This document shows, in pieces, positions 16,368-24,947 of a stretch of DNA of 64,000 bases. This stretch comes from Stigonema ocellatum SAG 48.90 = DSM 106950 (GTDB lineage: Bacteria > Cyanobacteriota > Cyanobacteriia > Cyanobacteriales > Nostocaceae). The stretch's first letter is position 1; every line of letters begins with the position of its first letter. The translations under genes and the position numbers were made by a program. The stretch covers positions 3,349 to 67,348 of the forward strand of contig JADQBA010000035.1 in NCBI GenBank assembly GCA_016903675.1, in the 5' to 3' direction. Under the pieces are notes generated by a model, which was given only the letters and a program-made list of their open reading frames with translations, made no database searches and had not been told where the DNA came from.

Positions 16368-18545
16368 TTGTACTTGCCCTTAAGCGCTAAAGCAAAACAA
16401 AAAGAGTATTGTGCCGACCTACCTGCTTCAACCAAAAATGTAGCCTTTAAAGAGTCAATTATGTCCCTTCTCAACCAGAATAATCACGATATACTGACGG
16501 TTAATACCAATAATTTAGTCATACAATTTATTATTGTTATTATTATGTGGCTGCTTGCGAAAAAAAATTTTTTATTAAGAATAATCAATAAAAACTATAT
16601 ATTTTGCTTATTTTTTATTGAAAATAAACAGCATTTAGACATAATTAAAGTGGTAAATTTAGCAGATTTAATTGCTTATAAAATGAATCTTGCAGAGGAA
16701 AAAAATGCGGATGTAATGAGGGAGCCTGCGATCGCTCCCAAGCAAAATTATGATGTGAATACAACATTATCTTTCATGATTCAGCATGTTGTGCGTCATT
16801 TAGCGATTGTGGATAATGAGCGGCAAATGTTAGGAATTGTGACGCCAGAAATTATTGCAACTGCATTGCAATCAGAACTCCTAAAAATCAAAGAGCAGTT
16901 GCAACAAGAAATAGAAGAGCGCTATTCATTAGAAATAGCATTAAATAAAGTTTCTGATGAGTTAGAAAAGCAAAATGCAAAGCGAACAGAGGAATTAGTG
17001 AAAGCTAATAAGCTGTTGCAACGAGGAATATGCGATCGCATTGCGACAGAAGCACAGCTACTACAAACAACTTCTGAATTACAAGAACTTTTTCAAGCTT
17101 TTCCTGACGTATACTTTCGCCTCAAGAGTGATAGTACAATTCTCAGTTACCACGCCAGAGAAACATCTGATTTGTACTTACCACCAGAAAAATGCTTAGG
17201 CTATCGAATGCAAGATGTTCTACCATCTGATGTCGCCAAGCAATTTCAGCAAGCCGTTCTTCAGGTAAACCAAACCAACTCTTTAGTAGCAATTGAATAC
17301 TCGTTACCTTTAACAGAACGGATAAAAAGTTTTGAAGCGCGACTATTACCTTCAATTCCCAACCAAATTATCGTCATTGTTCGTGACATTACCGAAAGCA
17401 AGCAAGCACAAGAAGCGTTACAAAGAGCTAAAGATGAACTGGAAATCCGAGTGGAGGAACGGACTTGTGAGTTAAAAAACACTAATGAGCGCTTGCGGCA
17501 AGAAATTGATGAACGCCAGCGCATCGAAGACGCACTACGCTTGAGTGAAGAGCGATATACACGAGCCATTAATGCCGGAAAAGTGGGAATATGGGAATGG
17601 AATGTTCAAACCCAAGAAATTTATATAGATCCTAATTTGAAAGCTATGCTTGGCTATAAGGACAATGAAATTTCTACAAACTTCGATGATTGGCTATTAT
17701 TGATCCATCCAGATGATATTGAATTGGTAAAAGCTGAATTTAATGCTTATATGGAAGGTCTGATACCAAAATATGAAATTGAACATCGCATGCTACACAA
17801 AGATGGCAGTTATATGTGGTTTCTTGCTCGGGGAACACTTCTTAAAAATGTAAATAACAAGCCATGTTTTATAGCTGGTTCAAATACTGACATTACAGAT
17901 CGCAAGCAAGCTGAAAATCAACTCAAAGCATCTTTGAAAGAAAAAGAGGTACTCCTAAAAGAAATTCACCATCGTGTTAAAAACAATCTACAGATCATCT
18001 CTAGTTTGCTAAGGTTACAAGCCGGATATATCAAAGATCAACAAGCTTCTAATATTTTCCAGGATAGTCAAAATCGTGTCCGAGCTATGGCCATGATACA
18101 CGAAAATTTATATAAATCTAACGACCTAGCAAAAATTGAATTTTCTGATTATATTCAGAATTTAATAAATAACTTAAGGCATTGTTATGGGGTTAATGAT
18201 TCGATTCAAATCAGATTGAATATTGAGCAAATTTTATTGAGAGTAGACACTGCCATTACCTGTGGTTTAATTATCAATGAACTTATTTCCAATTCAATTA
18301 AACACGCTTTTAATAATAGTTTTTTAGGAAAAATTTATGTAGAGTTTTTAGTCACAGAAAACCAAAAGTATTCCTTAACGATTAGTGACAATGGTGTGGG
18401 ATTTAAAGAAGACATAGAGGTTTATAAAAATAAATCACTAGGTTTAAAATTAGTCGGAGAATTAGTAGAACAATTGGAAGGAACAATCGTATTTAATACG
18501 GAATTGGGTACATTTTTTAAAATTACATTTGTAGAACAAAACTAA
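16368..18545 (+). CDS. PAS-domain sensor histidine kinase (HisKA_2 type)
   Basis: Sensor kinase with two PAS domains: the first at roughly 230-330 (LFQAFPDVYFRLKSD...IVIVRDITESKQAQ), the second at about 395-520 (YTRAINAGKVGIWEWNVQ...GSNTDITDRKQAE). Coiled coils lie before and between them. The HisKA_2 phosphoacceptor is EIHHRVKNNLQIISSLLRLQ and the HATPase has NELISNSIKHAF and DNGVGFKED. Residues 110-160 look like half of a CBS pair (HVVRHLAIVDNERQMLGIVT). The first 105 residues are AT-rich, contain a hydrophobic run and look unlike the family. The true start is unsure: TTG 16368, ATG 16461 or ATG 16683. It is followed after 14 bases by a receiver-kinase, its likely partner. Confidence 0.85.
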   Translation: MYLPLSAKAKQKEYCADLPASTKNVAFKESIMSLLNQNNHDILTVNTNNLVIQFIIVIIMWLLAKKNFLLRIINKNYIFCLFFIENKQHLDIIKVVNLADLIAYKMNLAEEKNADVMREPAIAPKQNYDVNTTLSFMIQHVVRHLAIVDNERQMLGIVTPEIIATALQSELLKIKEQLQQEIEERYSLEIALNKVSDELEKQNAKRTEELVKANKLLQRGICDRIATEAQLLQTTSELQELFQAFPDVYFRLKSDSTILSYHARETSDLYLPPEKCLGYRMQDVLPSDVAKQFQQAVLQVNQTNSLVAIEYSLPLTERIKSFEARLLPSIPNQIIVIVRDITESKQAQEALQRAKDELEIRVEERTCELKNTNERLRQEIDERQRIEDALRLSEERYTRAINAGKVGIWEWNVQTQEIYIDPNLKAMLGYKDNEISTNFDDWLLLIHPDDIELVKAEFNAYMEGLIPKYEIEHRMLHKDGSYMWFLARGTLLKNVNNKPCFIAGSNTDITDRKQAENQLKASLKEKEVLLKEIHHRVKNNLQIISSLLRLQAGYIKDQQASNIFQDSQNRVRAMAMIHENLYKSNDLAKIEFSDYIQNLINNLRHCYGVNDSIQIRLNIEQILLRVDTAITCGLIINELISNSIKHAFNNSFLGKIYVEFLVTENQKYSLTISDNGVGFKEDIEVYKNKSLGLKLVGELVEQLEGTIVFNTELGTFFKITFVEQN

Positions 18546-18559
18546 AGAGGAAAAAGAAA

Positions 18560-19714
18560 GTGAAAAAGAGGATTTTGGTTGTTGAAGACGAAAGAATTAT
18601 TGCTAGTGACATCAAATATTGTCTAGAAAAGTCAGGATACATTGTCCCTGCTATTGCCGCCTATGGACAACAAGCAATTGAAAAAACGGCAGAATTACAG
18701 CCAGATTTAGTTTTGATGGATGTAATGTTAAAAGGCAATATGAATGGCATAGAAGCTGCCGAGCAAATTGTTAAACTTTTCAATATTCCCATAATCTATC
18801 TGACTGCATATTCAGACGAAAATACCCTAAAAAAAGCCAAAATTACCCAACCTTTCGGCTATATACTTAAACCTTTTGAAGAAATCCAATTAATTACCAC
18901 TATTGAAATTGCCCTCAACAAATCTCATACAGAAGCGGTCATGCGCGAAGCTTTAGAAAAAGAAAAACAAATGAGAGATATGAAGTCGGAATTTGTCTCG
19001 ATGGTTAGTCACGAGTTTCGTAATCCATTAAGTACTATTTTAACTTCTACTGAATTATTAGCGCATCACAGTCAGCGATTAAACGAAGCCAAAAAAAGCG
19101 AATACATTCATCACATTCAAAATGCTGTCAGACATATGACTCAGTTAATGAGTGATGTTTTGCTCATTGGTAAAGCAGAAGTAGGTCAAGTTAGTTTTAA
19201 TCCTACACCACTGGATGTAGAGAATTTCTGCAAAGATTTAGTCACAGAATTTCAACTTAGTGCTGGCAATCAGCACAAAATCATTTTCACAATCCAAGGA
19301 TGTTGTACTAAACAAGAAGATGCTAGCGTCCTTCAAAATTCGCAACTACTAACGCCAAAAACCCGACTACCTTGCTTAGACGAAAAACTACTGTGGCAAA
19401 TCCTCTGTAATTTACTAGCAAATGCTATTAAATATTCTCCCCAAGGTGGTACAATAGTTTTTGACTTTTTTTGTCTTCAGGAAGAAGCCATTTTCCGTAT
19501 CCAAGATCAGGGCATTGGTATTCCGGAATCCGATCAAGAAAACTTATTTAATTCTTTCCACAGAGGCAGCAATGTTGGCAAGATACCGGGACATGGTCTG
19601 GGACTAGCAATTGTTAAACAATACGTAGAGTTACATGGCGGGGAAATTACCTTCGTCAGTAAAGTTGGAGTGGGGACAACGTTTATTGTCAGCTTACCGT
19701 TTCACAATAGTTAG
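18560..19714 (+). CDS. Response regulator-histidine kinase hybrid
   Basis: A soluble hybrid with an N-terminal receiver and a C-terminal kinase. The receiver (1-120) has acidic pocket VVEDERII, phosphoacceptor Asp in LVLMDVMLKGN, and TAYSDE and ILKPFE. HisKA follows at about 150 (MVSHEFRNPLSTIL). The HATPase has NLLANAIKYSPQGG, DQGIGIPESD and GHGLGLAIVKQYV. The start is GTG 18560 with AAAGAGG upstream. It is the second gene of a two-gene operon with the PAS kinase, which suggests a phosphotransfer from HisKA_2 kinase to this receiver. No DNA-binding output is present, so the target is downstream in another protein. Confidence 0.88.
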   Translation: MKKRILVVEDERIIASDIKYCLEKSGYIVPAIAAYGQQAIEKTAELQPDLVLMDVMLKGNMNGIEAAEQIVKLFNIPIIYLTAYSDENTLKKAKITQPFGYILKPFEEIQLITTIEIALNKSHTEAVMREALEKEKQMRDMKSEFVSMVSHEFRNPLSTILTSTELLAHHSQRLNEAKKSEYIHHIQNAVRHMTQLMSDVLLIGKAEVGQVSFNPTPLDVENFCKDLVTEFQLSAGNQHKIIFTIQGCCTKQEDASVLQNSQLLTPKTRLPCLDEKLLWQILCNLLANAIKYSPQGGTIVFDFFCLQEEAIFRIQDQGIGIPESDQENLFNSFHRGSNVGKIPGHGLGLAIVKQYVELHGGEITFVSKVGVGTTFIVSLPFHNS

Positions 19715-19945
19715 AAGTGGGGAGTGGGGAGTGGGGAGTGGGGAATTAGGAGGCGCGGAGTTAGGAGGCGCGGAGTTAGGAGTGGGGAGTGGGGAGTGGG
19801 GAGTAGGGAATTAGGAGGCGCGGAGTGGGGAGTGGGGAGTGGGGAGTGGGGAGTTAGGAGTTATTAATTAAGTTTTTTACTCTTGATTCTTTTCTTTATT
19901 CCTCACTCCTCACTCTTTATTCCTCACTCCTAACTCCGCGCCTCC
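19715..19945. repeat. GGGGAGT minisatellite with TTAGGAGGCGCGGAG units
   Basis: Alternating blocks of GTGGGGA heptamers and TTAGGAGGCGCGGAG units, then ACTCCTCACTC-type complements. The second half can pair with the first, giving a long imperfect hairpin between the convergent kinase and NADH dehydrogenase genes. It may act as a bidirectional terminator. Confidence 0.85.
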
Positions 19946-19950
19946 TAACT

Positions 19951-21312
19951 CTACATAACCGCTTGTATATTTTGTGCTGGGGTGTAATCTTTGTTGCGGT
20001 GGTCGGCTTTTACATTTTGCAATAATTCTTTACCTGTAATCAATCTTGCTCGACGATTCTGGGTGAAATAGTTCCAGCCCCATTGAATCATTACTAGTAG
20101 CTTGTTATCAAACTCAATTAAAAAGTAGATGTGAATCAGCAGCCAAAACAGCCACGCTACGAAACCTGTAAACTTGATAAAACCTAAGTCCACAACGGCA
20201 GAGTTTTGCCCAATCACTGCTAGGCTACCCCGATCAGCGTAATAAAAAAGCGGTAATTTGGTATCGCCCCTAAGCTGCTGTTTAATAAGTGAGGCTACAT
20301 ATTCTCCTTGCTGCATTGCTACAGGTGCAACACCAGGTAGGGGTTTACCGTTTTGATGGGCAAAATGCGCTAAGTCGCCAATGACAAAAATATTGGGATA
20401 TCCTTTCACACTCAAGTCAGGTTCCACCATAACTCGTCCGGCGCGATCGCATTCAGCACTTGTGCGTTCTGCTAGCACCTTACCTAGGGGCGAAGCGTTG
20501 ACACCTGCTGCCCATAATACCGTTTTTGCGGCAATCTGTGTCACTTCATCCCCTTGTTTGATAGTGACAATATCATCTTCAATACTTGTTACTAGTGTTT
20601 TTGTCTTGACATTGACACCTAACCGTGATAAAGATGCTTGTGCTTCTCGTGATAACTCTGGAGCAAATGGTGGCAGAGGACGATCCAATCCTTCTAGGAG
20701 CAACACTCGCGTTTCTTTGGTGTCGATGCTGCGGAAATCGTCTTTGAGGGTGTGATATGCTAGCTCGGCGATCGCACCTGCTAATTCCACACCAGTTGGA
20801 CCAGCACCTACGATGATAAAAGTCAACCACTGGGAGCGTTTTTCTGGATCTGTTTCCTTTTCTGCGGCTTCAAATGCCATAAAGATTCTGTGACGTATCT
20901 CTATAGCATCCTCCACAGTTTTTAAACCAGGAGCAAATTCTTCCCAGTGGTCCTTGCCAAAATAAGAATGCTTTGCTCCCGTGGCTAGGATTAAAGAATC
21001 GTACCGTATTTCTTCGCCACCCATAAAGATCTTTTGCTGTTGTGGGTCAATATCACTCACTTCTCCTAGCAGCACTTTCGTACTCTTGCTTTTACTGAGT
21101 ACCGAACGCAGTGGAGAGGAAATATCCGCAGGGGATAGTGCACCTGTGGCGACTTGGTAAAGCAGTGGTTGAAATAGGTGAAAGTTGCGCTTATCGATTA
21201 GGGTGACTTTCACTCTAGCACGAGACAGCGCTTTTGCCGCATAAAGTCCACCAAATCCTCCACCTACAATAACCACGTGGTGAGGTGGTTGATTCTTAAC
21301 TGCCTTTACCAT
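19951..21312 (-). CDS. ndh: Type II NADH:quinone oxidoreductase
   Basis: Single-subunit FAD enzyme transferring electrons from NAD(P)H to quinone without proton pumping, peripheral to the thylakoid or cytoplasmic membrane. The FAD loop is VVIVGGGFGGLYAAKAL, the NAD loop FIIVGAGPTGVELAGAIAEL, with the linking LILATGAKHSYFG and the FAD-binding PNIFVIGDLAHF. C-terminal hydrophobic GFVAWLFWLLIHIYFLIEF fits the membrane-anchoring helix of Ndh-2. The frame is open to TTG 21339, but ATG 21312 (MVKAVKNQPPHHVV) is preferred, giving 453 residues. It stands alone, with AT-rich DNA upstream. Confidence 0.9.
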   Translation of the reverse strand: MVKAVKNQPPHHVVIVGGGFGGLYAAKALSRARVKVTLIDKRNFHLFQPLLYQVATGALSPADISSPLRSVLSKSKSTKVLLGEVSDIDPQQQKIFMGGEEIRYDSLILATGAKHSYFGKDHWEEFAPGLKTVEDAIEIRHRIFMAFEAAEKETDPEKRSQWLTFIIVGAGPTGVELAGAIAELAYHTLKDDFRSIDTKETRVLLLEGLDRPLPPFAPELSREAQASLSRLGVNVKTKTLVTSIEDDIVTIKQGDEVTQIAAKTVLWAAGVNASPLGKVLAERTSAECDRAGRVMVEPDLSVKGYPNIFVIGDLAHFAHQNGKPLPGVAPVAMQQGEYVASLIKQQLRGDTKLPLFYYADRGSLAVIGQNSAVVDLGFIKFTGFVAWLFWLLIHIYFLIEFDNKLLVMIQWGWNYFTQNRRARLITGKELLQNVKADHRNKDYTPAQNIQAVM

Positions 21313-21477
21313 AAGATTTATGTCCTGATGTTGATACAACTGTTACTATTCTTAACAAATTTGTATCATTTTTGTTATAGTAGTTCTGCTTATTATTGAC
21401 ATATTTAAGATGTGTAAATCCAATCCATAATACTGACAAAAAGTAATTTAAGTTACATTGAAATACTTGAAGAAACA

Positions 21478-21587
21478 CAGGGGTGTAGGGGTGTAGGGGT
21501 GTAGGGGTGTAGGGGTATTCCGCGCCTCCTAACTCCGCGCCTCCTAACTCCGCGCCTCCTCACTCCTCACTCCGCGCCTCCTAACTA
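21478..21587. repeat. GGGGTGTA and TCCGCGCCTCCTAAC repeats
   Basis: Four to five GGGGTGTA units, then four TCCTAACTCCGCGCC-type units. The second set is the complement of the GGAGGCGCGGAGTTA units at 19740-19860. It separates ndh from the HdrB-like gene, whose stop codon lies at its edge. Confidence 0.85.
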
Positions 21588-22493
21588 TCAAAGCCCTAAT
21601 TTTTCTAAAACTGGTGCGGTAGAAACGATGTGCCGTTCTAAACCCAGTTCTTTTGGGCTGACTCCAACTGCCAAAGCAATCAACTGGGGTAAGTGCAGCA
21701 CTGGTAAACCCAGTTTCCGATCCATGACCTTTTCCACCTCTGGTTGACGAGAATCTAAGTTAAGGTGGCATAAAGGACAAGGGGTAACCATACAATCAAC
21801 ACCAGCTTCCAAGGCTTCTTGAATGTGCATCCCCGCCATTTTGAAAGATTGGGTCGTGGCGTAGCTGGAAAGAGGCCATCCGCAACATTGCGTGCGACCT
21901 CTGTAATAAATTGGCGTTGCTCCTAGGGTGCGAAACACATTTTCCATCGCCTCTGGTCGGAAAGGATCATCATAGGGCATAGACTTTTGGGCACGTAGGA
22001 GATAGCAACCATAAAAAGCCGCACATTTTAGCCCACTTAACTTGCGAGTGACACGTTTTTGAATTTCCTCTAAACCGTAATCTGTCACTAAAGCATAGAG
22101 GAGATGTTTAACTTCCGTAGTACCCTGATAAGGTAAACAGCCTTCTTTTTGCAGCAAGCCATTAACTCGAACAATGTAAGCTGGGTTTGTTTTCTGGCAT
22201 TCTTTCAGGCGTTCATCTACATGACCAATAACACCTTGACAAGTGCTGCAATGGGTAATTAATGGCAGATTTAATTCTTCTGCTAAAGCAATATTCCGGG
22301 CATTGACCACATCTTCCAAAAGCTGGGAATCTTCTTTAAACGTGCCAGAACCGCAGCAAGCAGCTTTTTTGAGTTCAACTAGTTCAATACCCAAAGCTTG
22401 AGTGAGGGCAACAGTTGACTGGTGCAGCTCTCGGCAAGCCCCTTGGGCAACACAGCCAGGAAAATAAGCGTACTTTAAAGTATGGGATAGCAT
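21588..22493 (-). CDS. HdrB-like CCG-domain protein
   Basis: A 301-residue protein of the CoB-CoM heterodisulfide reductase subunit B family. Two cysteine-rich CCG domains are complete: the first has YFPGCVAQGACRE, KAACCGSGTFKE and HCSTCQGV; the second has CAAFYGCYLLR, TQCCGWPLSSY and TPCPLCHLNLD. In relatives such domains bind non-cubane 4Fe-4S clusters and serve thiol/disulfide or quinone reduction; SdhE of type-E succinate dehydrogenases belongs here. Cyanobacteria lack methanogen cofactors, so the real substrate is open. No HdrA or HdrC partner is near; the closest redox gene is ndh on the same strand. Confidence 0.85.
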   Translation of the reverse strand: MLSHTLKYAYFPGCVAQGACRELHQSTVALTQALGIELVELKKAACCGSGTFKEDSQLLEDVVNARNIALAEELNLPLITHCSTCQGVIGHVDERLKECQKTNPAYIVRVNGLLQKEGCLPYQGTTEVKHLLYALVTDYGLEEIQKRVTRKLSGLKCAAFYGCYLLRAQKSMPYDDPFRPEAMENVFRTLGATPIYYRGRTQCCGWPLSSYATTQSFKMAGMHIQEALEAGVDCMVTPCPLCHLNLDSRQPEVEKVMDRKLGLPVLHLPQLIALAVGVSPKELGLERHIVSTAPVLEKLGL

Positions 22494-22855
22494 AGAAGTT
22501 GGTTAATTAGGGGCAGTGGGACTTGACAAGAACTGTTTTATCATTCCAACTTTTGTGTTGGCTGCAAGGCTATTGATTCTGAATCATGCACATCCTTAAA
22601 AAAGAATGTTACTGGGGTGTAGGGTAACCCCATACGTAAAGTTAGGGGCAAGTACCTGACTCTTGTAAGGGCACGGTGTTCCAAGAAAGACAACACCGCT
22701 TTTTATACCTTACACCCCTGCCTTTGTCACTAAGAGTGTCAAAACCGAACCATTTTTACGGTGTAAGCGATCGCGCTTTCCGATAAGATGTATATGCTCA
22801 AAACCACCTAGCCCATAAAGAGCAAATTATAGCAACTGGTTGAGGAATTTTATCG
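22494..22855. promoter_or_regulatory. Divergent promoter region of the HdrB-like gene and acpP
   Basis: A 362-base spacer between divergent genes. It includes GGGGTGTAGGGTAACCCCAT (about 22614-22633), a CGGTGTTCC...AACACCG imperfect hairpin (about 22673-22698) and a HIP1-like GCGATCGCG at 22767. The acpP leader is about 50-90 bases if transcription starts after the AT-rich stretch near 22785-22800. No operator is recognised. Confidence 0.4.
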
Positions 22856-23107
22856 ATGAGCCAAGCGGAAGTTTTTGAAAAGGTCAAGAAAATCGTCGCC
22901 GATCAACTCAGTGTGGATAGCGACACCGTCACACCACAATCTAATTTTGCCAACGATTTAGGGGCTGATTCCCTAGACACCGTTGAATTGGTCATGGCTT
23001 TGGAAGAAGAATTTGATATAGAAATTCCTGATGAAGCCGCCGAGAAGATCACAACGGTTCAAGAGGCAGTTGATTACATCAACAACAAAGTTGCGGCATC
23101 CGCCTAA
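22856..23107 (+). CDS. acpP: Acyl carrier protein
   Basis: The carrier of growing acyl chains in type II fatty acid synthesis. The 83-residue sequence has the phosphopantetheine site DLGADSLDTVELVMALEEEF, with Ser at about residue 40, an acidic helix II, and helix IV AVDYINNK. The start at ATG 22856 follows TTGAGGAATTTTATCG. fabF lies 203 bases downstream on the same strand, and transketolase after it, an order found widely in cyanobacteria. The acpP-fabF spacer is filled by a G-rich/C-rich minisatellite. Confidence 0.96.
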   Translation: MSQAEVFEKVKKIVADQLSVDSDTVTPQSNFANDLGADSLDTVELVMALEEEFDIEIPDEAAEKITTVQEAVDYINNKVAASA

Positions 23108-23300
23108 GAGGGGAATGGGGAGTGGGGAGGAAGGGGAGAGGGGGGGAGGGGGGGAAGGGGGGGAAGGGGGGAAAGGGGGGAAAGGGAAGAAATTTCCCCC
23201 ACTCCCCCACTCCCCACTCCCCACTCCCCCCTCCCCCACTCCCCCCCTCCCCCACTCCCTTACTCCCCACTCCCCACTCCCTATTCCCCACTCCCTATTT
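23108..23300. repeat. Expanded G-rich then C-rich array between acpP and fabF
   Basis: A polypurine half (AGGGGGGGAGGG and GGGGGAAAGG-type runs, 23110-23190) followed by a polypyrimidine half (CCCCACTCC and CCCCCTCC runs, 23195-23295). The halves are complementary and could extrude as one long hairpin. It separates two essential, normally co-transcribed genes. Long open frames cross it on both strands and wrongly extend fabF by 63 codons. Confidence 0.9.
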
Positions 23301-23310
23301 TGCTATTGTC

Positions 23311-24561
23311 ATGACAGATTTTATACGTAAACGCGTTGTTGTAACTGGTGTTGGCGCGATTACACCCATTGGTAATACACCAGCCCAGTACTGGGAAGGA
23401 TTAATGAGCGGACGCAATGGTATTGGCGAGATTACTTTATTTGACGCCTCTCGTCATGATTGCCGCATCGCTGGTGAGGTGAAAAACTTCGACCCGCATG
23501 ATTACATGAATCCCAAAGAAGCCAAGCGCATGGATCGGTTTGCCCAATTCGGCGTTGCGGCAGCAAAACAGGCTCTCCAGGACGCCCAGTTAGTCATCAA
23601 TGAGCTAAATGCAGAACAAGTGGGGATCATCATGGGTTCTGGCATTGGTGGTTTAAAGGTGCTAGAAGACCAGCAAACTGTGTACCTCAACCGTGGTCCA
23701 GATCGCTGTAGCCCCTTCATGATCCCGATGATGATTGCCAATATGGCAGCTGGGTTAACTGCTATTCACACTGGTGCCAAAGGACCAAATTCCTGCACTG
23801 TGACTGCTTGCGCCGCTGGCTCAAACGCTGTAGGAGATGCTTTTCGCTTGATTCAAAGCGGATATGCCCAAGCAATGATTTGCGGAGGAACTGAGGCAGC
23901 AGTTACACCCTTGTCAATAGCTGGATTTGCTTCAGCTAGGACACTCTCGACCCGAAATAATGACCCAGCACATGCTAGTCGTCCGTTTGACCGTGACCGT
24001 GACGGATTTGTCTTGGGTGAAGGGGCAGGCATTTTAATCCTAGAAGAACTGCAATACGCCCTCAGTCGCGGTGCAAGGATTTATGCGGAGATGGTCGGCT
24101 ACGGTATGACCTGTGATGCTTATCATATGACTTCCCCAGTGCCCGGTGGGGAAGGAGCTGCTAGAGCCATCCAAATGGCATTGAAGGACGCAGGACTCAA
24201 GCCAGAACAGGTCAGCTACATCAATGCCCACGGCACCAGCACCTCGGTTAACGATCCAACGGAAACAGCAGCTATGAAAAAAGCGTTGGGCAAGCATGCC
24301 TATAACATAGCAATTAGCTCTACCAAATCCATGACAGGTCATCTGTTGGGTGGATCTGGAGGTATTGAAGCGGTAGCAACAGTACTGGCGATCGCTAATA
24401 ACCGCATTCCACCCACCATCAACTTAGAAAATCCCGATGAAGAATGTGATCTAGATTACGTTCCCAACTTGAGCCGCGATTTATTGGTCGAGGTGGCCCT
24501 CTCCAATTCTTTTGGTTTTGGCGGACATAACGTCACCCTTGCGTTTAAAAAGTGCCTCTAA
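23311..24561 (+). CDS. fabF: Beta-ketoacyl-ACP synthase II
   Basis: Condensing enzyme that elongates acyl-ACP with malonyl-ACP. The catalytic triad is visible: Cys in SCTVTACAAGSNAVGDAF, His in INAHGTSTSVNDPTE, His in STKSMTGHLLGGSGG. The N-terminus KRVVVTGVGAITPIG and GFGGHNVTLAF ending are typical. An upstream in-frame extension to 23122 encodes only Gly-, Lys- and Pro-rich repeat sequence. ATG 23311 gives the normal 416 residues and is chosen. It works with AcpP encoded just upstream. Confidence 0.95.
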   Translation: MTDFIRKRVVVTGVGAITPIGNTPAQYWEGLMSGRNGIGEITLFDASRHDCRIAGEVKNFDPHDYMNPKEAKRMDRFAQFGVAAAKQALQDAQLVINELNAEQVGIIMGSGIGGLKVLEDQQTVYLNRGPDRCSPFMIPMMIANMAAGLTAIHTGAKGPNSCTVTACAAGSNAVGDAFRLIQSGYAQAMICGGTEAAVTPLSIAGFASARTLSTRNNDPAHASRPFDRDRDGFVLGEGAGILILEELQYALSRGARIYAEMVGYGMTCDAYHMTSPVPGGEGAARAIQMALKDAGLKPEQVSYINAHGTSTSVNDPTETAAMKKALGKHAYNIAISSTKSMTGHLLGGSGGIEAVATVLAIANNRIPPTINLENPDEECDLDYVPNLSRDLLVEVALSNSFGFGGHNVTLAFKKCL

Positions 24562-24720
24562 GGTTGAATGGGGAATGGGGATTGGGGAATGGGGAATGGG
24601 GATTGGGGAATGGGGAATGGGGATTGGGGATTGGGGATTGGGGATTGGTACCAACCAACACCAAACACCCAACACCCAACACCCAACACCCAACACCCAA
24701 CACCCAACACGGAAATCTGT
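24562..24720. repeat. GGGGAATGGGGATT and CACCCAACAC minisatellites
   Basis: Directly after fabF: about 75 bases of GGGGAATG/GGGGATTG units, then GGTACCAACCAACACC and six ACACCCA-type units up to about 24711. Both are short tandem arrays of a different unit from the GGGGAGT family. The remaining 230 bases to tkt are AT-rich and include GGGGAAATATAAAATAACCACCCC near 24873-24896, the probable promoter area of tkt. Confidence 0.85.
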
Positions 24721-24947
24721 GTTTATTCTTCGCCTAAGCATAATTCAGTTCTTTTAGCAACCGATATTTGGGGTAATCCTTTATAAAATAAATCCAAAAT
24801 CTCAATCAAAAATCCCCAAGAGTGCGACTTGTCGGTCAACAAGCACCAATGGGATGATGAGGATACTACTTTGGGGAAATATAAAATAACCACCCCAAAA
24901 GTGGAGAAGCTCAAAGAGTGCTAACCCGTCGTAAAGAACAAGAGATT

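Noticed and set aside
19715..19945. CRISPR array suspected from alternating repeat units
   Set aside because: Units are contiguous low-complexity heptamers and 15-mers without unique spacers.
22973..23291. Several open frames across the acpP-fabF array on both strands
   Set aside because: Low-complexity translations of the repeat, lacking starts with ribosome-binding sites.
23122..23310. 63-codon N-terminal extension of FabF
   Set aside because: It consists only of Gly/Lys- and Pro/Ser-rich translation of the minisatellite; ATG 23311 gives the normal family start.
24481..24786. Multiple overlapping frames over the GGGGAATGGGGATT array
   Set aside because: All three frames stay open because the repeat lacks stop codons; products are Gly-Trp-Asn or Pro-Asn repeats.
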